DNA of 36,642 bases, from assembly GCA_011390065.1 (NCBI GenBank), contig JAABTD010000020.1, forward strand, positions 1 to 36,642. Direction: 5' to 3'. Under the pieces are notes generated by a model. That model was given only the letters and a program-made list of their open reading frames with translations, was not told the DNA's origin and did no database searches. A program made the translations under genes and the position numbers. This DNA is from Desulfobacteraceae bacterium. Lineage in GTDB: Bacteria > Desulfobacterota > Desulfobacteria > Desulfobacterales > JAABSP01. Positions within the stretch are counted from its first letter, which is position 1. Each line of letters opens with the position of its first letter. Positions 7,127 through 13,968 of the stretch are shown here, one piece after another.

Positions 7127-8178
7127 TCTCTTCTGGCGATGGCCACCGTCACGTTCCGGGTCCGCTGTTTCGGCACGATCAGGGTTCCGTTGCCCGATGC
7201 CAGTATCGCTGCTGCTTCGCATACGCTTGGTGTCCCCATATGTTTTGCCACCATCGCAGACGGCGTCCGTACGCCTTCTGCCTGTTCGAGCCGGTTCCGG
7301 TCGAAGAAATCGATGGGCAGTCCCAATTGTTCGCCCAGGGCAAGAAGCCCGCTTTCGTCCCGTTTGGCGTCGATGGAGGCGATCCGTTCCAGGCTGGCGG
7401 GGGAGAGACGGTGCGCTGCCAGGGTTTCCAGGAGCAGCGATCGCATCTCGCGGGCAGGCGTATTCCGGTTGCATCCCATGCCCGCCGTCAGCCAACGGGG
7501 ACGCAATATCAGGATTCGGGGCGAAAGGTCAACCAGTAGATCATCTACATAGACGCCGGGGCGGTCCTGGCAAGGAGAAAAGCGGGCCTCGGGCCGGGGC
7601 AACGCTTTCCGGATAAGCCCGTGTGGATCGTGGATCGGAAGGGGTTCGCGCGTCAGCAGCGCCATGTTGACCCCTTTGATGGCGTCCGGATTTTCGATGA
7701 AAAGGCCGGCTTCCACGGCGATGGCGTCGACGGCCGGCGCCCCTGTAGCGTCGGTCGCGGTGGTGATGACGGGAACGGCTCCGATCATGGCGGCGATCCT
7801 GCGGGCCAGGGCATTGGCGCCGCCGATGTGTCCCGAAAGCAGACTGACCGCGTGCCGGCCCGCTTCGTCCATCACCACCACAGCCGGATCCGTCGTCTTG
7901 TGCCGGATGAGCGGCGCAATTACCCGGACCACGATGCCCGTGGACATGATGAAGACATGGCCGCCGTAATCGTGGAAGCACTGCGGCATCCTCTCGGACA
8001 ACCGGTTGAATTGCCGGGCGTTTTTCTCAGGCGAAGACAGGGATGCCGACAGATGGAGATCGGCGTCGGGGCAGCGCTTGGCGATCTCGGCGGCGATCCG
8101 CCCCCCTCCGGGGGTGACCGCCCAGAGAGCGATTCTCTTTTTTTTCGAGCGGATGGAGATCATTTTCCGGGAAGGCAT
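7060..8178 (-). CDS. cbiG: Cobalt-precorrin-5A hydrolase
   Basis: This protein of about 372 residues opens the delta-lactone ring of cobalt-precorrin 5A, a step special to the anaerobic cobalamin route. The N-terminal and middle domains show FIMSTGIVVRVIAPL, VVVMDEAGRHAVSLLSGHIGGANALARRIA and ITTATDATGAPAVDAIA; the C-terminal domain shows WLTAGMGCNRNTPAREM, GLLALGEQLGLPIDFF and SVCEAAAILASG...LIVPKQRTRNVTVAIARR. The start is uncertain: ATG at 8176-8178 (used here) or 8161-8163, both with weak ribosome-binding sites, while the frame is open to 8304. It is the first gene of the cobalamin cluster and overlaps cobJ at its end. I find no cobalamin riboswitch signature upstream. Confidence 0.87.
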   Translation of the reverse strand: MPSRKMISIRSKKKRIALWAVTPGGGRIAAEIAKRCPDADLHLSASLSSPEKNARQFNRLSERMPQCFHDYGGHVFIMSTGIVVRVIAPLIRHKTTDPAVVVMDEAGRHAVSLLSGHIGGANALARRIAAMIGAVPVITTATDATGAPAVDAIAVEAGLFIENPDAIKGVNMALLTREPLPIHDPHGLIRKALPRPEARFSPCQDRPGVYVDDLLVDLSPRILILRPRWLTAGMGCNRNTPAREMRSLLLETLAAHRLSPASLERIASIDAKRDESGLLALGEQLGLPIDFFDRNRLEQAEGVRTPSAMVAKHMGTPSVCEAAAILASGNGTLIVPKQRTRNVTVAIARRDCSLSASAPEASTTCPYGRDRS

Positions 8179-8479
8179 GGGTGCGGAACTTTTTCTTGTG
8201 GTATCATAAATTTTCTGCCATATCATACTGCACAAGGGTTTGGAAGCAGATATTCGCTCAGGCGCAGGTCCGGATCGGCGCGCCTGTGAGCGTTTTGCGA
8301 GCATTTAACGTAAAAACGATCTAAAAACGTCTCTGCGAATTGCAAAAAAGGCGGAATCGGTATAAAGTGCGAGATGGCGGGAGTGAGTATCGTTTCCGTT
8401 GTTGACTGATAGAAACAGTTGGCCGATAGAAACAAACGATCGGGCCTGCGCCGCCCGGAAAGGATGTCTGCCCGAAGTT
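8179..8479. other. Divergent intergenic region between cbiG and the histidine kinase gene
   Basis: About 300 bases separate the two divergent starts. I see no convincing gene, no B12-box (GCCACTG-type) element and no strong terminator. A 10-base direct repeat, GATAGAAACA, occurs at 8408-8417 and 8425-8434, one and a half helical turns apart, and could be a regulator site for the kinase gene. If the kinase begins at an upstream start near 8399, part of this stretch would be coding. Confidence 0.4.
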
Positions 8480-10261
8480 ATGGATCGTCTCTCTGTCATG
8501 GCGAGTCTGCTCGCCCTTGTCACCTCGCTGCTCTGGTGGGGCATATTCGAACACTATGATCGGCGCAAGCAGGTTGCCATCAATTCCTGGCAGGAACTCC
8601 AGATGCAGCTCGTCCGGGAGGCGGCTCACTCTGTGGAAGCCTGGATGGCGGTGCGGAGCGGCCAGGGGGACATCCCCCGATCTGAGGCCATGGATGAGGC
8701 GGTTCAGCGGTTTATCGCCCCCCTGACACTGCTTGATCACGGGATTCCATGGGTTTACGACGGGCGCCAGGTCGTGTACAATGGGCGAAAAGACTTTCCG
8801 GACGCCTATCGGACGCGACCTATCTCGGAAATATTCGCGCTTCAGGCGGAAAAGGGCGCGCGCCACTACGAGGGGATTGTTCGGGGGGTGACGGCAGCGG
8901 TCTCGGGGGCGGACTGGTACGTCTGGCAACCGGAACGAGGGTCGGAATACGCCGCATGGACTTCGGCCGAAGTGGGAGGCGACACCTGGGTCATCGGCGT
9001 CTCCATGCCCGAGTCGGCCATTGTGGGGCGCTCCGGGCTGCCTCTGGATTTCAGGCGCGATCTCATCGGCGTGACGGTCATTACGGCCCTTACATTTTCG
9101 GTTCTGCTGCTGCTGACCCGCAACGTCACGGCGCTGGAAAGAACCGTCCGGCAGCGGACCGAGGGGCTGACCGAAGCCAATCAAGCCCTCAATCTGGAAC
9201 TCCAGGAGCGGCAGCGGGCTGAGGCGGCGGCCAGAAAAGCGGAGAAGGCGGCTGAAATGGCCAATGCGGCCAAGAGCGCATTCATTGCCAACGTGAGCCA
9301 TGAACTCCGGACCCCGTTGAATGGCATTCTGGGGTATACCCAGATTCTCAAACGCGACAAAACCCTCACTGGAAAACAAAGCAAAGCCGTCGACATCATC
9401 CACAGAAGCGGCGAACACCTGCTGATGGTGATCAACGACATTCTGGACCTGTCCAAGATCGAATTGCGGAAAATGGATCTGCACCTGCGGGATTTTTCGC
9501 TGCCCAGACTTCTGGAAAACATTTCAGACATGATTCAGGTCCAGGCGGAGAGCAAGGGGCTCTCCATCGAAGTCGAATTCGATGCGAGTCTGCCCGAAAT
9601 CGTGAGAGGAGACGAGGTCCGGCTTCGTCAGATTCTGTTGAATCTTCTCGGCAATGCGGTCAAGTATACGGAAACGGGGCGCATCACGTTCGGAGCTGCG
9701 GTGGATGCGGAAACCCGTGACAACTTGATCCCGATGGCGGATATTCGCTTCGTGGTAGCGGATACGGGCATCGGCATCCCGGCGGATAAACTGAAGATGC
9801 TGTTCAAACCCTTTCAACAGGCGGATAACCGGAAGGAGACCGTGGAAGGCACCGGCCTCGGGCTGGCCATCTCCAGCCGACTGGTTCATATGATGGACAG
9901 CCGCCTCCATGTCGAGAGCGTGTTAGGCGAAGGCGCCCGCTTCTGGTTTAACCTGAGGATGCCGGTTGTGGGATTGGACGGGAGGGCGACGACCAAAGGA
10001 GAGACCGCTCAGGAAGAGAATAAAGCCTATGACGACACCCTCGAAGAAGATGTCTGGATGCCCCCTCCGCCCCCGGAGCTGAATCTGCTTTTTGAATTGG
10101 CCATGAAAGGGGATGTAAAAGGGATTCAGGAGTGGGCCGAAAAGTTGGCGGCCTCGGAAAAACACGCGCTTTTCGGCCAGAAGGTGCATCACTATGCAAA
10201 GGCCCTGATGGTCGATGAGCTTCAGGAATTTATTGGAAAATTTATGGAGGACCAAAGATGA
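8480..10261 (+). CDS. Membrane-bound sensor histidine kinase
   Basis: This 593-residue kinase has one membrane segment at about 5-24 (VMASLLALVTSLLWWGIF), a periplasmic sensor region of about 170 residues rich in aromatic residues (ADWYVWQPE, GDTWVIGVSMPESAIVG), a second membrane segment at about 194-213, a coiled-coil linker and a canonical HisKA box NVSHELRTPLNGILGY with phospho-acceptor H274. The ATPase domain has LLNLLGNAVKYTETG (N box), VADTGIGIP (G1) and GTGLGLAIS (G2). A proline run and a helical tail (PPELNLLFELAMKGDVKGIQ) follow, a segment often seen at the end of hybrid kinases. It lacks a receiver; that is encoded in the next gene, whose ATG overlaps this stop. The start at 8480 was chosen because it begins directly before the first membrane segment; the frame is open from 8399. 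Confidence 0.85.
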   Translation: MDRLSVMASLLALVTSLLWWGIFEHYDRRKQVAINSWQELQMQLVREAAHSVEAWMAVRSGQGDIPRSEAMDEAVQRFIAPLTLLDHGIPWVYDGRQVVYNGRKDFPDAYRTRPISEIFALQAEKGARHYEGIVRGVTAAVSGADWYVWQPERGSEYAAWTSAEVGGDTWVIGVSMPESAIVGRSGLPLDFRRDLIGVTVITALTFSVLLLLTRNVTALERTVRQRTEGLTEANQALNLELQERQRAEAAARKAEKAAEMANAAKSAFIANVSHELRTPLNGILGYTQILKRDKTLTGKQSKAVDIIHRSGEHLLMVINDILDLSKIELRKMDLHLRDFSLPRLLENISDMIQVQAESKGLSIEVEFDASLPEIVRGDEVRLRQILLNLLGNAVKYTETGRITFGAAVDAETRDNLIPMADIRFVVADTGIGIPADKLKMLFKPFQQADNRKETVEGTGLGLAISSRLVHMMDSRLHVESVLGEGARFWFNLRMPVVGLDGRATTKGETAQEENKAYDDTLEEDVWMPPPPPELNLLFELAMKGDVKGIQEWAEKLAASEKHALFGQKVHHYAKALMVDELQEFIGKFMEDQR

Positions 10262-11364
10262 GCCAAGGAAAACCGGAGACCGCAACGATTCTGGTGGTGG
10301 ATGACAACCCCACGAACCTGCAGCTCCTGCTTGACTATCTCGATGAGCTGGATTTCAAGACCTTGATCGCGAAAAGCGGGGAAGGGGCGCTGCGACAGGC
10401 GGCTCTTGCCAAACCGGATATCATCCTGCTGGACATTATGATGCCGGGCATGGATGGCTTCGACACCTGCCGTCGTCTCAAGGAAGATCCCGAAACGCGG
10501 GACGTGCCGGTGATCTTCATGACCGCCCTTTCCGATACCGAGGACAAGGTGAAAGGTTTCGATCTCGGCGCCGTCGATTACATCACCAAACCCTTCAGCC
10601 AGAAAGAGGTGCTCGCCCGTCTCACCACCCAGCTGACCATCCAGCGCCAGAAGCGGGAACTGGCTGAACTCAACGCCATGAAGGACCGGTTCCTTTCCAT
10701 CATCGCCCTGGATCTGAAGCATGTCTTCGACACCATGATCGGCCCATCCAGGCGGTTGGCCGAGTCCTTCGACATTTTCAGCAAAAAAGAGATCGAGTTC
10801 ATCGCCAAACGCCTCCATCGCAGCGCCCAGGATACCATCCATATGCTGGACCAGGTCATAACCTGGGCCGACATCCAGCGGGGCAAGTACGCGTTCCGGC
10901 CGGACGCTGTCGATCTTTTTGAAATCGTCTCCGAGGTGGTGGTGGCGTTCAGGGAAGATGCGTTGCGGAAAAAGATCGAGCTGACCAACACCGTCGAGCC
11001 GGGCGCGATGGTTTACGCCGATCCGGACATGATCCGGGTGATTTTCGAAAACCTGCTGTCCAATGCGGTTCGTTTCACCCGGAGCGGCGGCGCCGTGACG
11101 ATTTCCAACACGACGGAGAACGACATCGAGAGGGTCACCATCTCGGACACCGGCGTGGGGATGAGCGAAAAAAACCTGTCGGGGCTGTTCCGTATTGACC
11201 GGGCGTATAAAAAGCCCGGCATCACCGGCAAGGAGGGCGCCCATCTGGGGCTGGTAATCTGCAAGGAGTTCGTCGAAAAAAACGGCGGACGCATTGAAGC
11301 TGAAAGCGAACTGGACAAGGGGAGCACTTTCCAGTTCACCCTTCCCAAGACCCAGCCCGCATGA
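10258..11364 (+). CDS. Receiver-ATPase hybrid (response regulator fused to a kinase-like module lacking the phospho-acceptor His)
   Basis: This 368-residue cytoplasmic protein starts with a receiver domain (residues about 10-125): acidic pair in VVDDNPTN, phospho-acceptor D59 in IILLDIMMPGMDG, T89 and K111. A dimerisation-type helix follows with KDRFLSIIALDLKHVFDTMIG (read as adjoining parts), where the usual SIIAHDLK has Leu at position 151 in place of the phosphorylated histidine. The ATPase core is intact: FENLLSNAVRFTRSGG (N box), ISDTGVGMS (G1), HLGLVICKEFVEKNGG (G2). It therefore cannot autophosphorylate in the standard way and is more likely an allosteric partner or output of the kinase encoded just upstream (ATGA overlap). 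There is no DNA-binding output domain. Confidence 0.85.
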   Translation: MSQGKPETATILVVDDNPTNLQLLLDYLDELDFKTLIAKSGEGALRQAALAKPDIILLDIMMPGMDGFDTCRRLKEDPETRDVPVIFMTALSDTEDKVKGFDLGAVDYITKPFSQKEVLARLTTQLTIQRQKRELAELNAMKDRFLSIIALDLKHVFDTMIGPSRRLAESFDIFSKKEIEFIAKRLHRSAQDTIHMLDQVITWADIQRGKYAFRPDAVDLFEIVSEVVVAFREDALRKKIELTNTVEPGAMVYADPDMIRVIFENLLSNAVRFTRSGGAVTISNTTENDIERVTISDTGVGMSEKNLSGLFRIDRAYKKPGITGKEGAHLGLVICKEFVEKNGGRIEAESELDKGSTFQFTLPKTQPA

Positions 11365-11386
11365 AATAGACCGCACGGCGCTGAAC

Positions 11387-11415
11387 CACCCCGGAACCAA
11401 CCGGCTTCCGGGGTG
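11387..11415 (+). terminator. Candidate hairpin downstream of the kinase pair
   Basis: CACCCCGGAA (11387-11396) can pair perfectly with TTCCGGGGTG (11406-11415) around a 9-base loop. No strong T run follows at once, so it may be a weak or Rho-assisted terminator or simply an mRNA 3'-end stabiliser. Confidence 0.4.
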
Positions 11416-11468
11416 ATGCCTCCGGTTTCTTCATAAAACGCCCGCCAAAAACACCCCGCCAAAAAAGT

Positions 11469-11496
11469 TGTAACCTCTGTCCCCCGGTTGCGTTAT
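11469..11496 (+). promoter_or_regulatory. ECF-type promoter before the sigma factor gene
   Basis: TGTAACCT begins at 11469 and CGTTAT lies at 11491-11496, with 16 bases between TGTAAC and CGTT. The AAC core in the -35 and a CGT-containing -10 are normal for ECF promoters. The same pair with the same spacing lies at 12893-12920 in front of the GGPG-repeat gene. The match suggests that the sigma factor activates its own gene. Confidence 0.6.
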
Positions 11497-11538
11497 TCAG
11501 TGAGAGAAGGAAACGACGGCGAATCGAAAAAGAGGAAT

Positions 11539-12018
11539 GTGGACGATCGATTCTACAGAGAACACGAGGCCAAGCTGTTCGCCTATCTGATGCGACTGAC
11601 CGGTGAGTATTATACGGCACGGGACCTGCTTCAGGAGAGTTTTACGCGGTATCTGGAGCGTTACGATGATCGGCCCCGGAGCGTGCCGCTGCTGTATGCC
11701 ATCGCCCGGAACGCCTTTGTAGACGCCTGCCGACGACGCAGAAAAGAAGCGCCGCCGGTGGATGATGCCGAAAGCGACGACCGGGACAACCCCGAGCATC
11801 GACTCCTGGTCCGGGAGAAATGCCGGCAGGTGACGGCCGCCATGGACGCCCTTGGCGAAAAGGAGCGGGAGACGCTCTCTCTGGCCGTTACCGGCGATCT
11901 GAGCTACCGCGAGATCGCCGGGATACTGGGCATAACCGAAGCCAATGTGAAAGTCCGGGTCCACCGCGCCCGCATGAAACTGCTGAAACATCTGGGGAAA
12001 GGAGAAACGGATGAATGA
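11539..12018 (+). CDS. ECF-family RNA polymerase sigma factor
   Basis: The protein is about 159 residues. Region 2 reads FYREHEAKLFAYLMRLTG, ARDLLQESFTRYLERY and LLYAIARNAFVDACRRRRKE; region 4 reads LGEKERETLSLAVTG, LSYREIAGILGITEANVKVRVHRARMKLL. This is a complete group 4 sigma factor with no extra domains. The frame is open from 11488 with TTG and GTG codons, but the promoter-like element places the transcript start near 11503, so the GTG at 11539 with AGAGG just before it is preferred; the spacing is short, so the start is uncertain. It overlaps the next gene by 8 bases (ATGAATGA), the usual sigma/anti-sigma layout. Confidence 0.9.
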   Translation: MDDRFYREHEAKLFAYLMRLTGEYYTARDLLQESFTRYLERYDDRPRSVPLLYAIARNAFVDACRRRRKEAPPVDDAESDDRDNPEHRLLVREKCRQVTAAMDALGEKERETLSLAVTGDLSYREIAGILGITEANVKVRVHRARMKLLKHLGKGETDE

Positions 12019-12568
12019 GATCATCAGCCTGTTCATCGATGACGAGATGACCATTGACCAGAAAATGGGTTTTGTGGAACAGGTCCACGCGGATGACGCA
12101 TTCAAACGATTGACGGTGGCATTGCTCCGCCAGGAAAACCTTCTGCGGGCCGATCCGGGCGCGCCTGCGCCGGCGGCGAAGGTTTCCATTTCCCCCCGAC
12201 GCCGGCGATTTTTCAGGTTTCCATGGGCCGCGCCCCTTGCCGCGGGGCTGGCGGCGGCCCTTCTGCTGATTTTTTTAGGGTTGCCCCGGAATGAAACAAC
12301 CCATTTGACGCACCGGTTCGTTATCTACCAACCGGAAGCCCGGAACGTGGCCGTTACCGGCACCTTCACAGACTGGCGGGCCGCGCCCATGAAACAAGCC
12401 GGCCGGAGCGGATACTGGGAACTCGTCCTCGATATTCCGCCGGGCGAACATCGGTTCAGCTACCTCCTGGACGGCCGGGAACAGATGCCGGATCCGACCA
12501 TACCGATCCGGGAACCCGATGATTTCGGCGGCTTCAATTCGATTCTTCATGTCGAGGTGACGGTATGA
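12011..12568 (+). CDS. Membrane anti-sigma-like protein with an outer CBM48/AMPK-type glycogen-binding domain
   Basis: This 185-residue protein has a short cytoplasmic part (1-68, FIDDEMTIDQKMGFVEQV...), a basic stop region PRRRRFFRF, one membrane segment at about 73-92 (AAPLAAGLAAALLLIFLGL) and a periplasmic domain at about 98-185. That domain follows the early-set / CBM48 / AMPK1 pattern: FVIYQPEARNVAVTGTFTDW, YWELVLDIPPGEHRFSYLLDG, then PDPTIPIREPDDFGGFNSIL. Members of this fold bind alpha-glucans or act as interaction modules. Position after an ECF sigma gene, overlap and topology imply that it restrains the sigma factor and senses something in the periplasm. No classical zinc anti-sigma motif is visible, so the anti-sigma role is inference. 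Confidence 0.8.
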   Translation: MNEIISLFIDDEMTIDQKMGFVEQVHADDAFKRLTVALLRQENLLRADPGAPAPAAKVSISPRRRRFFRFPWAAPLAAGLAAALLLIFLGLPRNETTHLTHRFVIYQPEARNVAVTGTFTDWRAAPMKQAGRSGYWELVLDIPPGEHRFSYLLDGREQMPDPTIPIREPDDFGGFNSILHVEVTV

Positions 12569-12897
12569 CGCTGTTGCGCGCTTTCCTGGTGGTCGCATTG
12601 CTCGCCCTCTGGGGGTGTGCGACCCATTATCATTATTATGACCAGCGGGGAGGCAGCGTCATCGTTTACCTGAAACACGAGGATGCCCGGGAGGTTTATT
12701 TTCTGTCGTCGCTGGATCGATTCCAACCTCGCCCGGCCCGGCGCATAAAGGACGACGTCTGGGTGAACCGGGTAGCGGCCGGCGTCGAATTTCGATATTT
12801 TTACCTTATCGATAACGAGGTGTTTCTTCCGGAATGCAAGTACAAGGAAAACGATGACTTCGGGGCGGCAAACTGTATTTTTGCACCTGATATGTAA
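12565..12897 (+). CDS. Small lipoprotein with an early-set-like domain
   Basis: This 110-residue protein has a lipoprotein signal ending in LLALWGCATHYHYY (lipidated Cys at about 18). The mature part follows the same plan as the outer domain of the preceding gene: VIVYLKHEDAREVYFLSSLDRF, VWVNRVAAGVEFRYFYLIDN and a final KENDDFGAANCIF, comparable with EPDDFGGFNSIL upstream. A CBM48-like early-set fold is therefore likely, although the classic tryptophans are partly absent. Its ATG overlaps the stop of the anti-sigma-like gene, so the sigma factor, membrane sensor and lipoprotein form one operon. It may present a ligand to the sensor or compete with it. Confidence 0.72.
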   Translation: MTLLRAFLVVALLALWGCATHYHYYDQRGGSVIVYLKHEDAREVYFLSSLDRFQPRPARRIKDDVWVNRVAAGVEFRYFYLIDNEVFLPECKYKENDDFGAANCIFAPDM

Positions 12898-12920
12898 CCT
12901 TTTGACCGACTCAGCGTTTT
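12893..12920 (+). promoter_or_regulatory. ECF-type promoter before the GGPG-repeat gene
   Basis: TGTAACCT begins at 12893 and CGTTTT lies at 12915-12920, with exactly 16 bases between TGTAAC and CGTT, as upstream of the sigma gene. The -35 overlaps the last codons of the lipoprotein gene. Shared bases include TGTAACCT.T at the -35 side and CGTT at the -10. Confidence 0.6.
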
Positions 12921-12951
12921 ACGATCAGACGGCGCTTTGAGGAGAGCATCG

Positions 12952-13908
12952 ATGAACCGATCGACAAACATGATAAAGATCCTGTTGACGACCCTGCTGC
13001 TGGGGGGCGCGCTCGCCGTTGCCGGCCCGGTGATCGTCCGGGCCGCAGAAGCGGAGGCCATGACCCGGCAGTTGATCGATGCGGGCATTGCACCGGAGCA
13101 GGTCCGGAACGTCACACGCGCCATGCAGTCCGGCGGATTTCCGGCGACAGCGATCCAGAACGCCCATGCGGTCCTACTGTCGGCGCAACAGAGCGGATTG
13201 CCGGTCGAACCTGTTCTCAACAAAGCCTTCGAAGGCATGGCCAAGCGGGTGACGCCCGACAGGGTTGTCCACGCCATGGCAACCGTTCGCGCCCGATATG
13301 CTGCTGCCGAAAAAACAGCGGCCCGGTTCGCCGGGACCGGGCAGATCCGTTCGGCGCTTCGGGATGCCATTGCAGACGCCATGGCCGCAGGGCTCCGAAC
13401 CGCTGATGTCGCTCGCATCGCTCAGGGGCTTGCAAAGCGGGGAACGGCGCCCGGCGATATGGCTGCCCTGGCCCGGGAGAGCTACGCTGCAGTAAGGGAT
13501 ATGTCGCGAATGGGCGTTCAGTCCGAAGCGGCTGCCGATGTGGTGGGTCGTGCGTTGTCTCGGGGGTTTGCAGCCAATGACATGGCGGCCATGGCGAAGG
13601 CGTTCAGTGAGGATGCCCGCAATGCGGTTCCCGGTCAAATGGCGGATCGCTACGCGGGCAACATCGACAAGGGACGGGCCCCGGCAAGCCTGGGCCAGGG
13701 AAGTCCAGCCGGGCGGGGCATCAGTGGTCCTGGACGCAGCGGATTGGGCCGTGGGCCGGGCGGTGGGCCTGGAGGAGGGCCAGGCGGCGGTCCGGGCGGA
13801 GGTCCGGGCGGAGGTCCGGGCGGAGGTCCGGGCGGAGGTCCGGGAGGTGGTCCAGGCGGTGGTCCAGGCGGTGGTCCAGGCGGTGGTCCGGGAGGTGGCA
13901 GAGGATAA
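12952..13908 (+). CDS. Secreted Ala-rich helical protein with a GGPG-repeat tail
   Basis: The protein has 318 residues, with a signal peptide ([19 protein letters not shown]...VRAAEA). Residues about 28-225 are alanine-rich and predicted helical, with loosely repeated units containing phrases such as [28 protein letters not shown] and [12 protein letters not shown], which look like degenerate repeats. The last 50 or so residues are an uninterrupted run of about a dozen GGPG units. The start at 12952 has GAGGAG seven bases upstream; the frame is open a few codons further to a TTG that overlaps that site. It lies behind its own ECF-type promoter and just after the sigma operon, so it is the best candidate target gene. 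I do not recognise a function; a cell-envelope or matrix role is a guess. Confidence 0.75.
   Translation: MNRSTNMIKILLTTLLLGGALAVAGPVIVRAAEAEAMTRQLIDAGIAPEQVRNVTRAMQSGGFPATAIQNAHAVLLSAQQSGLPVEPVLNKAFEGMAKRVTPDRVVHAMATVRARYAAAEKTAARFAGTGQIRSALRDAIADAMAAGLRTADVARIAQGLAKRGTAPGDMAALARESYAAVRDMSRMGVQSEAAADVVGRALSRGFAANDMAAMAKAFSEDARNAVPGQMADRYAGNIDKGRAPASLGQGSPAGRGISGPGRSGLGRGPGGGPGGGPGGGPGGGPGGGPGGGPGGGPGGGPGGGPGGGPGGGPGGGRG
13752..13896 (+). repeat. 12-base tandem repeat encoding GGPG
   Basis: About twelve copies of a 12-base unit of the form GGxGGxCCxGGx lie in frame, each giving Gly-Gly-Pro-Gly. Several neighbouring copies are identical (GGCGGAGGTCCG and GGCGGTGGTCCA blocks), which suggests recent expansion by slippage or unequal exchange. 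The copy number is likely to vary between strains. Confidence 0.85.
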
Positions 13909-13968
13909 CGGCGTTCTTACAGCCGATTGAATATAAGAACTTGACCCACAAGACAATCAGGAGAAATC

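Noticed and set aside
8179-8300. Possible cobalamin riboswitch upstream of the cobalamin cluster
   Set aside because: I looked for the conserved B12-box (GCCACTG-type) and surrounding stems on the minus strand and saw none; a covariance-model search would settle it.
13752-13896. Tandem array mistaken for a CRISPR-like repeat
   Set aside because: The units are 12 bases, contiguous, in frame and without spacers; it is a coding repeat.
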